Shown: positions 33,205 to 42,463, counted from the stretch's first letter. The stretch: 64,000 bases of DNA from Pyrinomonadaceae bacterium (GCA_028284415.1 JANQRU010000004.1:1302001-1366000), one strand, 5' to 3'. A program made the numbers and translations. The notes: generated by a model from the sequence alone, not told the origin.

Positions 33205-33638
33205 ATAATTTTTAAGATTGTTTGTTTAACTAAAGAATTGCAGGGGTTTTTACGCTTGAAGGTTTTGAAGTTTTGCTGAAAGAGCAAAAAAAACTTACTT
33301 AAAAAATTTAACACATAGAAAAACAAAAGTGCAATAGTTTATGGGAAAACAGTCTGTTATCATTACCTAATAATTTTCCCATTTTGAGTTGACGCTCAAT
33401 AGAAAAGAGTTTTATTATTTTTAATCCAAGCCGGAGTGGCGAAATTGGTATACGCACTGGATTCAAAATCCAGCGGGCTTCACTGCCCATGGGGGTTCGA
33501 GTCCCCCCTCCGGCATTCCAATCTTTTCCTTGTTACTACAATAATCCAAAGTTAAATATATTTTTCTCTTAAACTTTGTAGTAGAATTCTTTTTAAATCT
33601 CTAAACAAATTAAAATTTTTTCAGGAGCAGTAATTTTT
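33205..33638. other. Intergenic region holding the tRNA-Leu gene
   Basis: The gap between the HD-GYP start and the sugar-binding lipoprotein contains tRNA-Leu at 33430-33515. The 225 bp before it and 120 bp after it are AT-rich. An AGGAGCAG site for the lipoprotein lies at about 33622. No other gene is visible. Confidence 0.6.
33430..33515 (+). tRNA. tRNA-Leu (anticodon CAA)
   Basis: The 86-nt gene folds as a class II tRNA. The acceptor stem is GCCGGAG (33430-33436) with CTCCGGC (33508-33514), with discriminator A. The anticodon stem-loop CTGGA-TTCAAAA-TCCAG gives CAA, decoding UUG. A long variable arm (CGGGCTTCACTGCCC) and a T arm GGGGGTTCGAGTCCCCC are present. The CCA end is not encoded, so it must be added after transcription. 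Confidence 0.95.
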
Positions 33639-34721
33639 ATGTTGAAAGCAAAATATCTTTTATTTACCTTTTTAGTTTTGGCATCAATGTTGATTGGAGC
33701 TTGTGTTAAAGCCCCTTCGGAGCAGGGAAATACGCCAAACACAACAAACGGCAAAAAAGACGGCAATATTAAGATCGGCTTTGCAATGGCAACCTTAAAA
33801 GAAGAGCGTTGGCAAAAAGACAATAAACTCTTCAAAGAATATTGCGAAAAGCTTGAAGGAGTTGATTGCGTAATTACCGTTGCAAATGCAAACGCTCAGA
33901 AGCAGGCAAATGACGTTGATAATCTTTTAACTCAAGAGGTAGATGTTTTGGTTATTGCTCCGCACGATGCAACTCAAGCGGCTTCAATGGTTGATAAAGC
34001 AAAAGCTCAAAATGTTCCCGTTATCAGTTATGACCGCCTCATAAACTCTGCCAAACTTGATTTGTACATATCACACCAAGTTCCTGTCATCGGCAAAAAA
34101 ATCGCCGAATACGCTGTCGAGAAAAAACCTGAAGGAAATTATGTGATCGTTTATGGAGCATCCACCGATAACAACGCCATGATTCTAAGAGAAGAATTCG
34201 ATAAAGTCTTCAAAGACAAAAAAGGTATAAATATTGTTGCTAACCAACACGCAAAAGACTGGAAACCCGAAGAGGCTTTGAAGATCGTTGAAAATGCTTT
34301 AACTCAAAATCAGGATAAGGTTGATGTTGTCGTTGCTTCAAATGACGGAACAGCAGGCGGTGCAATTTCTGCTCTCGAAACAAAAGGCTTAACAGGCAAA
34401 GTTTTGGTTACGGGGCAAGATGCTGAAAAAGCTGCACTGCAACGCATCGCCGAAGGCAAGCAGACAATGACGATCTACAAACCAATTCAACCATTAGCAG
34501 AAGGTGCCGTGGACGCTGCTGTGAAAATTGCCAAAGGTGAAAAACTCAACTCCGAACCATTCAAAAGCGGTTCACTAGAAAAAGAAATCCCCGCTATCCT
34601 GCTTGAAGTCCAAGTCATTGATAAAGACAATCTGATGGACACAGTTGTTAAGGATGGTTGGATTTCCTACGACGAACTATTCAAAAACGTCGCTGAAGAT
34701 AAAAGACCGAAGAAGGAATAG
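33639..34721 (+). CDS. Sugar-binding lipoprotein, XylF-like
   Basis: The 360-residue product has a lipoprotein signal with the lipobox LIGAC (Cys about residue 22). The mature part follows the Peripla_BP_4 / xylose-binding plan: IKIGFAMATLKEERWQKDN, VLVIAPHDATQAASMVDKA, VPVISYDRLINSA, VDVVVASNDGTAGGAI and LVTGQDAEKAALQRIAEGKQTMT. In this family the protein feeds a sugar ABC transporter. No ATPase or permease gene is adjacent, so it is an orphan here. It could also act as a sensor. A hairpin follows at 34752. Confidence 0.88.
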   Translation: MLKAKYLLFTFLVLASMLIGACVKAPSEQGNTPNTTNGKKDGNIKIGFAMATLKEERWQKDNKLFKEYCEKLEGVDCVITVANANAQKQANDVDNLLTQEVDVLVIAPHDATQAASMVDKAKAQNVPVISYDRLINSAKLDLYISHQVPVIGKKIAEYAVEKKPEGNYVIVYGASTDNNAMILREEFDKVFKDKKGINIVANQHAKDWKPEEALKIVENALTQNQDKVDVVVASNDGTAGGAISALETKGLTGKVLVTGQDAEKAALQRIAEGKQTMTIYKPIQPLAEGAVDAAVKIAKGEKLNSEPFKSGSLEKEIPAILLEVQVIDKDNLMDTVVKDGWISYDELFKNVAEDKRPKKE

Positions 34722-34751
34722 TTTGATAATTTAAAGGAAAATTTGCAAGGT

Positions 34752-34784
34752 TGACTGAGTTTATAAAACTTATAAGCTCGGTCA
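34752..34784 (+). terminator. Hairpin after the sugar-binding lipoprotein, GGTTGACTGAG family copy 2
   Basis: TGACTGAGTTTATAA (34752-34766) pairs with TTATAAGCTCGGTCA (34770-34784) through two G-U pairs and a 3-nt loop, followed by a T-rich stretch. It shares GGTTGACTGAGTTT and AAGCTC words with 13270-13328. Confidence 0.6.
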
Positions 34785-34839
34785 GCTTTATTTGATTTAG
34801 TAAAACTTTGAACCAGATAAGAACGTATTAATTTTTACT

Positions 34840-35688
34840 GTGCTGAAATTTATCAGAATATTTACAATTTTCATTGTCTTAGTCTGCTCAGTTTGTGGTC
34901 AGACAAAGGTTGAAAAAGTTTTAACTAAAGCTGAGGCTAATAAAAAATCTTCCGTCCAAGTTCAATATATAGCTAATGAAGGTGTTTTGATCTCCACTAA
35001 AAATAAACAGGTTTTGATTGATGGTTTGCACCGTAAGTATAGAGAAATCTATGCTTATCCACCCGATGATTTACGGAAGAAACTTGAGGGGGCTTTATCG
35101 CCTTATAACAACGTAGATTTATTACTTGTATCTCATCTTCATGGAGATCATTTTCATCCAGAATCTATCGGTTTACATTTAAAGAATAATCCGAAAAGTA
35201 TTCTTGCTTCTTCCGAACAGATAATCAATGAAGTAAAAAAAGACTTTGTAGATTACGAAGAAATAAAATCGCAGATAAAGTTAGTTTCACCCGAATGGAA
35301 AAAGTCTGTTGAAAAAGATTTTGATGGCGTAAAGGTTAAGTTTTTAGGGTTGCGACATGGAAGTGAGCGATTTAAGTGGATACAAAATTTAGGACATTTA
35401 ATCGAGATTGATGGCAAAAAGTTTCTCCACGTAGGTGATGCGGATATGACGGAAGAGAATTTTTCCGTTTACAAATTAAATGAAGAAAATGTAGATGTGG
35501 CATTTATTCCATATTGGTTTTTGCTGTCGGAAAATGGGCGAAAGCTCGTCAAAAAACAATTTGATCCAAAACACATTATCGCCGTTCACGTTGGCACAAA
35601 TGATGGAAAGGAAGTTTCCGAAACACTCAAAAAACATTATTCTGATATAACAGTTTTTACAAAAATTTTAGAAACGAAAAGTTTTTAA
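34840..35688 (+). CDS. Secreted MBL-fold metallohydrolase (UlaG-like)
   Basis: The 282-residue product has a signal peptide ending CG-Q (about residue 20) and the MBL motif H99-L-H101-G-D103-H104 in LLLVSHLHGDH. A later LHVGDADM and a final IIAVHVGTND provide the other metal ligands. Ring opening of lactones or phosphodiester cleavage are known for related proteins; the substrate is unknown. The start is a GTG at 34840. The secreted location is unusual for UlaG, which is cytosolic. It lies 25 bp upstream of queA in the same direction. Confidence 0.75.
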   Translation: MLKFIRIFTIFIVLVCSVCGQTKVEKVLTKAEANKKSSVQVQYIANEGVLISTKNKQVLIDGLHRKYREIYAYPPDDLRKKLEGALSPYNNVDLLLVSHLHGDHFHPESIGLHLKNNPKSILASSEQIINEVKKDFVDYEEIKSQIKLVSPEWKKSVEKDFDGVKVKFLGLRHGSERFKWIQNLGHLIEIDGKKFLHVGDADMTEENFSVYKLNEENVDVAFIPYWFLLSENGRKLVKKQFDPKHIIAVHVGTNDGKEVSETLKKHYSDITVFTKILETKSF

Positions 35689-35713
35689 GTTACAAAGTTA
35701 ACTCTCGTAAAAT

Positions 35714-36745
35714 ATGTTGATTTCAGAATTTGATTATGAACTTCCTGACGACCTCATTGCACAGAATCCTCTGCAAAAGAGAGAAGTTTCGAGGATGATG
35801 GTCGTTGACCGTGAAAATCAATCTGTAAAAGATAATAATTTCTTTGATTTCCCAAAATACCTTAAAAAAGGTGATGTTGTTGTCGTAAATAACACAAAGG
35901 TTTTTCCTGCGAGGCTTTTTGGAAAAAGCGAAACGGGTGCGAAGATCGAACTTTTTTTGATTGAAGAAGTTGACGATGGAACTTGGGAAACCCTAGCTCG
36001 CCCAGCAAGACGATTAAAAACAGGAAAAAAAATAATTTTTAGTGATGATTTAACAGCAGAGGTTGTTGAAAAAACTTCTGAGGGAAGAGTAGTTGTTCAA
36101 TTTGATTTTCAGCGAAACTTTGACGATATTTTGGATGAAATAGGTCAGACTCCTTTGCCACCTTACATTAAACGCGAAGATGGAGATTTGGATAAAGATC
36201 GAAAGCGTTACCAAACCGTCTATGCAAAAGAACGCGGTGCCATTGCCGCACCAACTGCCGGTTTGCATTTTACGCCCGACATTTTAGCTGAAATAAAATC
36301 AAAGGAAATTGATATTAAAGAAATAACTTTGCATGTTGGTTACGGGACATTTGAGCCTGTTCGGGTTGAAAATCTATCAGAACATTCGGTGATGTCCGAA
36401 AAGTTTGAAATTTCCCAAAAAACATCTGAAAGTTTAAACAGAGCGAAAACAGAAAATAGAAGAATAATCGCCATCGGAACAACGACGACGAGAGCTTTAG
36501 AAACGACGTTTTCAAAATACGGGAAATTTACAAGTGGGAAACAAATTGCAGATTTAACAATAACGCCGGGTTATAATTTTCGAGCGATCAAAGGACTTTT
36601 AACAAATTTTCATTTACCAAAATCATCACTTTTGGTTTTAGTTTCGACCTTTGGCGGATTTGATTTTATAATGAAAGCATACAAACACGCCGTTCAAGAA
36701 AAATATCGTTTCTACAGTTATGGTGATTGTATGTTTATTTTTTAA
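35714..36745 (+). CDS. queA: tRNA preQ1(34) S-adenosylmethionine ribosyltransferase-isomerase
   Basis: The 343-residue protein follows QueA throughout: ISEFDYELPDDLIAQNPL at the start, VVNNTKVFPARLFGKSETGAKIE, TPLPPYIKRED, YQTVYAKERGAIAAPTAGLHFT, and the C-terminal GLLTNFHLPKSSLLVLVSTFGG. It transfers the ribosyl part of S-adenosylmethionine to preQ1 in tRNA, giving epoxyqueuosine. No other que gene is in the window. Length and motifs are normal. Confidence 0.96.
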   Translation: MLISEFDYELPDDLIAQNPLQKREVSRMMVVDRENQSVKDNNFFDFPKYLKKGDVVVVNNTKVFPARLFGKSETGAKIELFLIEEVDDGTWETLARPARRLKTGKKIIFSDDLTAEVVEKTSEGRVVVQFDFQRNFDDILDEIGQTPLPPYIKREDGDLDKDRKRYQTVYAKERGAIAAPTAGLHFTPDILAEIKSKEIDIKEITLHVGYGTFEPVRVENLSEHSVMSEKFEISQKTSESLNRAKTENRRIIAIGTTTTRALETTFSKYGKFTSGKQIADLTITPGYNFRAIKGLLTNFHLPKSSLLVLVSTFGGFDFIMKAYKHAVQEKYRFYSYGDCMFIF

Positions 36746-36781
36746 CAATTAGTGGACAGATGAAAAATAATTAGTTACTAA

Positions 36782-36813
36782 ACTGTTTACTGCTCACTGT
36801 TCACTGCCAACTG
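36782..36813. repeat. Heptamer tandem repeats before rimI (ACTGNNN)
   Basis: ACTG recurs at 36782, 36789, 36796, 36803 and 36810, that is ACTGTTT, ACTGCTC, ACTGTTC, ACTGCCA and ACTGACC. The array ends directly before the rimI ATG at 36818. It lies in the place of a ribosome binding site. Confidence 0.6.
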
Positions 36814-36817
36814 ACCT

Positions 36818-37351
36818 ATGGCAGTAATGCAAAAAATCAAAGAGTTTTTTATTCCTACGGACTTTGAGGAAAAGCCCGAGGTTGTTATTCCTGCCCCTCC
36901 GACTACCTATTCAATCCATCCGCTAACGGCAAAAAAACTCAATGAAGTTCTACTGTTAAATTTGCGTTGTTTTAATCGCGGCGAAAATTATACAAAAGAA
37001 ACCTTCGCCTATCTTTTAAATGAACCAAATGTCGTGAGTTATCAAATAGTTACGGCTTCTAAAAAGATGGTTGGTTTTATCTTTATTATCGTAAATACAA
37101 AGGATGTCGGACACATTACAACAATTGCCGTTGCTCCCGAACACCGTAAAAGAGGTTTAGCCAGAAAACTTCTGAATCATGGCGAAGAGGCACTTTTAAA
37201 GAAAGGATTTGATTCGATCGTTTTGGAAGTTCGCGTCAGCAATTTTGCAGCTCAAAATCTTTATTCCAAATACGGTTATGTCATCATCCAAAAATTACAA
37301 GGCTATTACAGCGATGGCGAAGATGCATTTCTTATGTCAAAAAATCTCTAA
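36818..37351 (+). CDS. rimI: Ribosomal-protein-alanine N-acetyltransferase-like (GNAT)
   Basis: The 177-residue protein is a GNAT enzyme with TIAVAPEHRKRGLARKLLNHG carrying the acetyl-CoA loop (R-x-x-G-x-A) and the RimI-typical LEVRVSNFAAQNLYSKYGYVI near residue 140. RimI acetylates the N-terminal alanine of ribosomal protein S18. An N-terminal 40-residue extension precedes the domain. No tsaB/tsaD is next to it, where rimI often lies, so the substrate is inferred. No ribosome binding site is visible before the ATG; the heptamer tract occupies that place. It is 8 bp before thiE. Confidence 0.8.
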   Translation: MAVMQKIKEFFIPTDFEEKPEVVIPAPPTTYSIHPLTAKKLNEVLLLNLRCFNRGENYTKETFAYLLNEPNVVSYQIVTASKKMVGFIFIIVNTKDVGHITTIAVAPEHRKRGLARKLLNHGEEALLKKGFDSIVLEVRVSNFAAQNLYSKYGYVIIQKLQGYYSDGEDAFLMSKNL

Positions 37352-37359
37352 AATATAAA

Positions 37360-37974
37360 ATGTTCCTTCCTAAAATCTATCCGATTACAGACACTAAATT
37401 GACTCAACTCACACACGCCGAGCAAGTTAAAAGATTAACAAAAGGTGGAGCAGAATTTATACAGTTACGCGAAAAATATGCTTCGTCTGCGGATTTCTAT
37501 GAATCTGCAAAAGAAGCTTTGGAAATTACTAGAATGAACGACGCAAAACTCCTAATAAATGATCGTGTTGATATTGCTCTGACAATAAACGCAGATGGAG
37601 TTCATTTAGGGCAGGAAGATTTGCCACCTGAAAAAGCCAGAGAAGTACTCGGTGAAAAAGCCATAATCGGATTTTCGACACACAGCATTGAGCAAGCTAA
37701 AGAAGCTCTGAATTTGCCGATTAATTACATTGCTATTGGACCCATCTTTGCAACAAATACCAAAGAAAAACCCGACGATGTTGTTGGAATTGAAGGACTT
37801 AGAAAGGCACGCAAAGCGGTCGGAGATTTTCCTTTGGTAGCAATTGGTGGAATAAATTTTGAAAATTATAAGGATGTTCTCAAATCAGGGGCTGATTCTG
37901 TCGCCATCATCAGCGGTATTTTGTCCGAAGCAAATAAAATCACTCAGAATTACAAGAAATATATCTCCAGTTAA
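37360..37974 (+). CDS. thiE: Thiamine phosphate synthase
   Basis: The 204-residue protein has the ThiE motifs: YPITDTKLT, GGAEFIQLREKYAS (with Q-L-R-E-K), LLINDRVDIALTINADGVHLGQEDLP, and YIAIGPIFATNTKEK. It joins the pyrimidine and thiazole phosphates to make thiamine phosphate. All catalytic residues expected seem present. It begins 8 bp after rimI, so translation is likely coupled, but the pathway partners are elsewhere. Length is normal. Confidence 0.95.
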   Translation: MFLPKIYPITDTKLTQLTHAEQVKRLTKGGAEFIQLREKYASSADFYESAKEALEITRMNDAKLLINDRVDIALTINADGVHLGQEDLPPEKAREVLGEKAIIGFSTHSIEQAKEALNLPINYIAIGPIFATNTKEKPDDVVGIEGLRKARKAVGDFPLVAIGGINFENYKDVLKSGADSVAIISGILSEANKITQNYKKYISS

Positions 37975-38161
37975 ACCAAATAGTTAAAAATTATTAAACA
38001 AAGTTAAAATTTTACTTGCAATTATATGTAATATGGGTAAAAATATATATTGATTGGAGCTTTCTAATAGCTTCAGCCCTCTGAGTACACGCATAAATTC
38101 TTACCAAATTTCTTTAAATTTACTAGAAAACTACTTTTTCCTAAGGAGTTAATTCCAAAAA

Positions 38162-39376
38162 ATGAGTTTGCTTGATGTAGCACCGATTATAGAGCAGATG
38201 TTGCTCATATCAGAAAATGTTTCCGACCTTAATTTCTCGACGGGACAAAAACCGCAGGTTGAGATTAACGGAACACTTTATTCAGCTTCACCGCTTGGCT
38301 TAGGAATGCTTTCGTCATTTCAGACCGAGATGATTGCAATGTCACTTTTGCGTGATAACCCGGAAGCGTCTGCCCAATTAGCCAAATTTGGAACTGCCGA
38401 TTTGAGTTGGAGTTTACCGGCACGCTGTCGTTTTCGTGTCAACATTTTTCAGCAACGCGGTTCTTTTTCAATCGTTATGCGTGTGATTCCGCACGAAATT
38501 CCAAGCTTTGAATCTCTTAATGTACCACCCCAGCTAGCAGATATTTGCGAATTGAGAAATGGCTTGGTTATCGTTACCGGTCCGACAGGATCGGGTAAAA
38601 GTTCAACCTTGGCAGCAGTAATTGACCAGATCAATGCTACAAAAAGCTATCACATCGTCACCATCGAAGATCCAATCGAATTTTTGCACTCACACAATAA
38701 ATCTACAATAAATCAAAGAGAAGTAGGTTCTGACACAAAAGACTTTGCTTCGGCTCTACGGGCTGCTTTGCGTCAAGCTCCAAAAGTAATACTCGTTGGA
38801 GAGATGCGTGACCTGGAGACGGCGGAAATTGCACTTGAAGCAGCGGAAACAGGACACCTTGTTTTATCAACGCTTCATACAATTGACGCTTCGAAAACAA
38901 TTGATCGTATCATCGGTTTGTACCCGAAAAACGAAGAAAAAATTATACGCACGAGGCTCGCTCAGACATTTCGTTACATTGTTTCACAGCGTCTGTTACC
39001 ACGTTCTGACGGAAAAGGTAGAGTTGCTGCGGTTGAGATTATGAAATCCAATCCGCGAACTAGAGAGTATATTGAAAAAGGCGAATCGGAAGGTAAGACA
39101 CTTCTTGATGCGATCCGTGATGGTGAAATAGATGGTATGCAAGATTTTGACAGCGTGATCCGCGAGTTGATTCAGAGCGAAGTTGTTACTTTGGATGATG
39201 GGCTATCTTATGCAACCAACCAAAATAACCTCTTACTACAACTCAAAGGCTTAGCTTCTACCGAAGATTTTCTCGAAGAGCAAAAAGAAGAAATAAGAGA
39301 AAATACACCGACGGCTCCTCTACCAAATGCAAATCCGCAGAATCCGGCTGAATCGGTTTTGGATATGATGGAATAG
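38162..39376 (+). CDS. pilT: Type IV pilus retraction ATPase, PilT family
   Basis: The 404-residue ATPase has Walker A GPTGSGKS at 140-147, the Asp box TIEDPIEFLHSH, Walker B VILVGEMRDLETAE and the His box STLHTIDASKTIDRI. The N-terminal domain starts with LLDVAPIIEQMLLISENVSDLN. PilT/PilU drive pilus retraction and twitching motility. The RQAPKVILVGEMRD segment is typical of PilT. Its C-terminal extension (about residues 355-404) is acidic and Pro/Asn-rich and is not needed by the core. The zinc-ribbon protein follows 65 bp on. The AAGGAG site lies at about 38145. Confidence 0.92.
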   Translation: MSLLDVAPIIEQMLLISENVSDLNFSTGQKPQVEINGTLYSASPLGLGMLSSFQTEMIAMSLLRDNPEASAQLAKFGTADLSWSLPARCRFRVNIFQQRGSFSIVMRVIPHEIPSFESLNVPPQLADICELRNGLVIVTGPTGSGKSSTLAAVIDQINATKSYHIVTIEDPIEFLHSHNKSTINQREVGSDTKDFASALRAALRQAPKVILVGEMRDLETAEIALEAAETGHLVLSTLHTIDASKTIDRIIGLYPKNEEKIIRTRLAQTFRYIVSQRLLPRSDGKGRVAAVEIMKSNPRTREYIEKGESEGKTLLDAIRDGEIDGMQDFDSVIRELIQSEVVTLDDGLSYATNQNNLLLQLKGLASTEDFLEEQKEEIRENTPTAPLPNANPQNPAESVLDMME

Positions 39377-39441
39377 ACTTTAGTTAATTGTTATTTGTTC
39401 GGGTATATCCTTTCAACTAACAACCGGCAATAGATAAAATT

Positions 39442-40161
39442 ATGATAATACGTTGCGATAATTGTTCAGTTTCACTTCAGCTTGATGAATCAAAAGTTCC
39501 AAGCAAAATTTTTACGGTTAGATGTCCGAGATGTCAGAATTTGATTCGTGTAAAACCCGATGAAGCATCTACAGTTCAACAATTAAAGTCGAACACACCT
39601 GCCCCGGCTGTTGCTGACGGTGCAAATGAATTTTCGATGAAGGAATCTGAATTCCAAATAAACAGTGCATTAAAGTCTCTATTATCAGCCTTGCAGACTG
39701 AAAATGAAGTTTTAGAAAGCAACGATGAAGAAAAAATAAAGCCGCGCCGTGTGCTTTTATGCCTCGGTAAACACCGTGAAGCTGTTGCTCAAACTTTAGT
39801 TGGTGCGGGTTATAAAGTTTACATTGCCGAAACGCCTGCTCAGGCAAATGAGAGACTCCGCGAAGGAAAAACAGAAATCCTTCTTTTTTCACCCGATTTC
39901 GCCGCAGAATTTGGTGGAGCAGCAATTCTACAACAAAAAATAAATGCGATGTATGCTTCAGAAAGAAGACGTCTATTTTTAGTTTCGATCGAAGATGGGG
40001 CAACAACTATGAATGCACATGAGGCTTTCCTAAGAAACTTAAATTTAATTGTAGGCTCAGAAGACATGGAGCAATTACCGCTTATTTTAAATAGAGCTTT
40101 ACAAGATTTTAACTCCTTATATCTATACTTCAACCGAGCCAGCGGAGTTGAAGCTATCTAA
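39442..40161 (+). CDS. Zinc-ribbon protein with receiver-like C-terminal domain
   Basis: Residues 1-45 are an MJ0042-type zinc ribbon: C5-x2-C8 and C28-x2-C31 in IIRCDNC and VRCPRCQNLI. After a linker, residues 105-225 follow a Rossmann-like/receiver fold: RRVLLCLGKHREAVAQTLVGAGYKVYIAETPAQANERL, ILLFSPDFAAEFGG and RRLFLVSIEDGATT. A phosphorylatable Asp at the usual place is not evident, though SPDF is near. Such proteins are found near PilT in related bacteria and may be regulators of the pilus or motility; this is inference. Two genes share direction and a short gap. Confidence 0.65.
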   Translation: MIIRCDNCSVSLQLDESKVPSKIFTVRCPRCQNLIRVKPDEASTVQQLKSNTPAPAVADGANEFSMKESEFQINSALKSLLSALQTENEVLESNDEEKIKPRRVLLCLGKHREAVAQTLVGAGYKVYIAETPAQANERLREGKTEILLFSPDFAAEFGGAAILQQKINAMYASERRRLFLVSIEDGATTMNAHEAFLRNLNLIVGSEDMEQLPLILNRALQDFNSLYLYFNRASGVEAI

Positions 40162-40183
40162 GATTAAAGATTAATAACGTAAG

Positions 40184-40238
40184 AATAGAAAAGGGATAAT
40201 TCTGAATTTGTCATGTTCAGAATTATCCCTTTTCTATT
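40184..40238. terminator. Bidirectional 23-bp hairpin terminator
   Basis: The arms 40184-40206 and 40216-40238 are perfectly complementary over 23 bp, with a 9-nt loop. It sits between convergent genes and contains the stop codon of the serine-hydrolase gene. Confidence 0.85.
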
Positions 40239-41661
40239 GATCTTTTCTTATTCCTTTCATCTGCCTTCCACGAAATGACATCATAATTTCTTTTATTTTT
40301 CCGCCGGTCTTGTTTTCAGTCGGCAACACAACCAAATTAACCAAAGGCGAGCGGAGTGAACCATCAGAGACCTGAAAGACCTCTGCATCACTTAAAGGCA
40401 TTCCAAGCGGTTGCAGAAAGAGCCGACTATCCGTTTGATAAAATTTGACACCTATTTTATCGGTGAACATAAAAACTCCTTCTAAATCTGCACGACGTTT
40501 TTTAGAAATCAATGAATAATCTTCACGGAGCGTAATAGGTTTTTTATCCGAGAGTTTTTTGATCTTGATTTGTTGCAGTGATTTGCTTTCTTTCGGCTTG
40601 GTTTTAGCGTCGAGTATTTTATTTAAGAGCGTAATCACTTTGCCGTCATTTACACCTCGCCCCGAATTAGTATCAGCAAGATGAACAATTAATACATCAA
40701 TCTTCGGAATCAAAACCATTATTTGCCCGCCTGCTCCGAGGGCGGCAATGCGTTGGTATTTTTGGTAAGAAGATTTTGTTCCGGAGCGAGCAGGGAATAT
40801 CCACCAAAGTCTGCCATATCCATTTTTAGCACCGCGATAGTGATTTTCTTCAAAGGTCGTAAAGGGAGTCGTACTTCGTTTTATCCATTTTTCGGAAACG
40901 ATCCGTTTGTTTTCCCATTTGCCTTGGTTTAAGTAAAGCTGTCCGATACGAGCTAAATCTCTTGCGGAAAGACGAAATGTAACTGCCGGGTGTTTTGATA
41001 AACGCGGTTCTCGCCATCTGAAGACATGATTTTTTTCAAAATCTTCCATTCCAAGCGGAATCGCTAGATTTTTAACAAAAGCTTCTTCGATTGTCTTTTG
41101 GGTCAACTTGTTAAAAGCAATAGCGGTAACATTGAAATCCCAGTTGTTGTAGTACCAAAATTTTCCCGGAGCGGCTGAAAATCTTTTTGGTCTTCGCTTT
41201 GCATTTGAGCGAGTTTCATAAGCGGCAGGATGATAAATCCCCGAGCGTGCGGTCATTAAATTTTCTAGAGTAGCAGTTTTTTCTTGATCGCTGAGTTTTT
41301 TTATATCGTCTATTTTTAGCGAATCAACTGAAGCGTTTAAATTAAATGGTTTTTGAAAGTGTGTTGCACCCATCGTTGCATCATAAATACTCTTGCGAAT
41401 CGAAGCGGATTTGTAAGGATGATCAATGTGTCCCCAAGCTGAAACGACATTTCCGCGATCTACAATTAAAACAGTTGCTGAACCAATCTCCGCTGCAAAT
41501 TGTCTTGCTTCTTCAAGTTTTTCCGATGACCAACCGGCTTTTTCAACATCAGAATACTGCTTCCATTTTTGTGCTTTTATTGTCATAGAAACACCTGCCA
41601 ATATAAGGCAAAACATACACATTTGCTTAAATAAGTTAAGAAACAATTTTGATTTTTGCAT
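40234..41661 (-). CDS. Secreted serine hydrolase, beta-lactamase class C-like
   Basis: The 475-residue product has a signal peptide ending KA-Q (about residue 30). The S-x-x-K catalytic motif is SIRK at 87-90 and the second motif is YNN near 170 (FWYYNNWDF). The segment LSARDLARIGQLYLNQGKWENKRIVSEKWI is typical of class C esterases and DD-peptidase relatives. Substrates could be esters, D-Ala peptides or lactams and cannot be told. A C-terminal 100-residue beta region follows the hydrolase domain. The TetR gene lies upstream in the same direction, with 42 bp between. Confidence 0.85.
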   Translation of the reverse strand: MQKSKLFLNLFKQMCMFCLILAGVSMTIKAQKWKQYSDVEKAGWSSEKLEEARQFAAEIGSATVLIVDRGNVVSAWGHIDHPYKSASIRKSIYDATMGATHFQKPFNLNASVDSLKIDDIKKLSDQEKTATLENLMTARSGIYHPAAYETRSNAKRRPKRFSAAPGKFWYYNNWDFNVTAIAFNKLTQKTIEEAFVKNLAIPLGMEDFEKNHVFRWREPRLSKHPAVTFRLSARDLARIGQLYLNQGKWENKRIVSEKWIKRSTTPFTTFEENHYRGAKNGYGRLWWIFPARSGTKSSYQKYQRIAALGAGGQIMVLIPKIDVLIVHLADTNSGRGVNDGKVITLLNKILDAKTKPKESKSLQQIKIKKLSDKKPITLREDYSLISKKRRADLEGVFMFTDKIGVKFYQTDSRLFLQPLGMPLSDAEVFQVSDGSLRSPLVNLVVLPTENKTGGKIKEIMMSFRGRQMKGIRKDQ

Positions 41662-41703
41662 ATAATAGCTCCTTGAAGTTTTTTGTTTTTCAACTTTTAG
41701 TTT

Positions 41704-42384
41704 CTAGTCAGCCTTTTTATTGTCAATATCCTTCGGTTCTACTCCTAAATAACTCATCGCCATACGTTTAACAGATTCTTTCAATTCGTTTTCGCTAATG
41801 TCTAAAGTGCCGAAATGAGGTCCCTGATAAAGAATGGCTTCACGCAAGATCGTCGAAACAAAAAAGACCGCTAACTCGGCTCCACGTTCAGGATTCGGAT
41901 GATCAAAATTATCCTTAAATGTAAGAACACTCGAAACAATTTTTTCAAACATATCTCGTCTTTCTCCGCGTGTGTTTTGAGAAACGACTTCCGGCTTTTG
42001 ACGCGAAAGCAAGCCCATCGCCCGAAGCAACCAACGATTTTCGTACATTACACCGACTAATTGATCTATTTCCCGTTCGAGAAATTGCTCTATTGTTTCG
42101 TTCTTTTCTGACCGGACTCTTTTCTTTTGTTGCCGCTTAAACCTTTCTTTCAAATGCTTGTCGTGTCTTTCATACAGGGCAACAAGCAGATTATCTTTGC
42201 TCTTAAAACGTCCGTAAATAGCACCGTTTGAAAGCCCCGCTTCAACCATAATTGCGACGGTCGAAATTTCTTCCCAAGGTCTTTCTTTGAGAAGTTTTTC
42301 GGCGGCATCAAGCAGAGCATTGTGAGTTTGGAGACTTCGCTCCTGACTCGGAGTTTTTATGGCTTTACTAATCTGTTTTTTCAC
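41704..42384 (-). CDS. TetR-family transcriptional regulator
   Basis: The 226-residue protein has a TetR N-terminal HTH: LLDAAEKLLKERPWEEISTVAIMVEAGLSNGAIYGRFKSKDNLL (residues about 23-68). The C-terminal ligand-binding domain is helical. The start is GTG at 42384. It precedes the serine-hydrolase gene by 42 bp in the same direction, so it may control it. The ligand is unknown. Lys-Arg-rich KRQQKKRVRSEK lies between the domains. Confidence 0.88.
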   Translation of the reverse strand: MKKQISKAIKTPSQERSLQTHNALLDAAEKLLKERPWEEISTVAIMVEAGLSNGAIYGRFKSKDNLLVALYERHDKHLKERFKRQQKKRVRSEKNETIEQFLEREIDQLVGVMYENRWLLRAMGLLSRQKPEVVSQNTRGERRDMFEKIVSSVLTFKDNFDHPNPERGAELAVFFVSTILREAILYQGPHFGTLDISENELKESVKRMAMSYLGVEPKDIDNKKAD

Positions 42385-42463
42385 AAAATAAGAGTAACAC
42401 TCTCATTCTTATTTTAGCAAGCATTTTTTTATAAATCTTTATTTTTGACCTTGGAGATTAAAA

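Noticed and set aside
33430..33515. tRNA-Leu as an integration site of a mobile element
   Set aside because: No integrase, no repeated 3' tRNA end and no base-composition change are seen on either side.
36782..36813. ACTG array as a CRISPR or phage att site
   Set aside because: Period is 7 bp with no unique spacers; it fits a simple tandem repeat.
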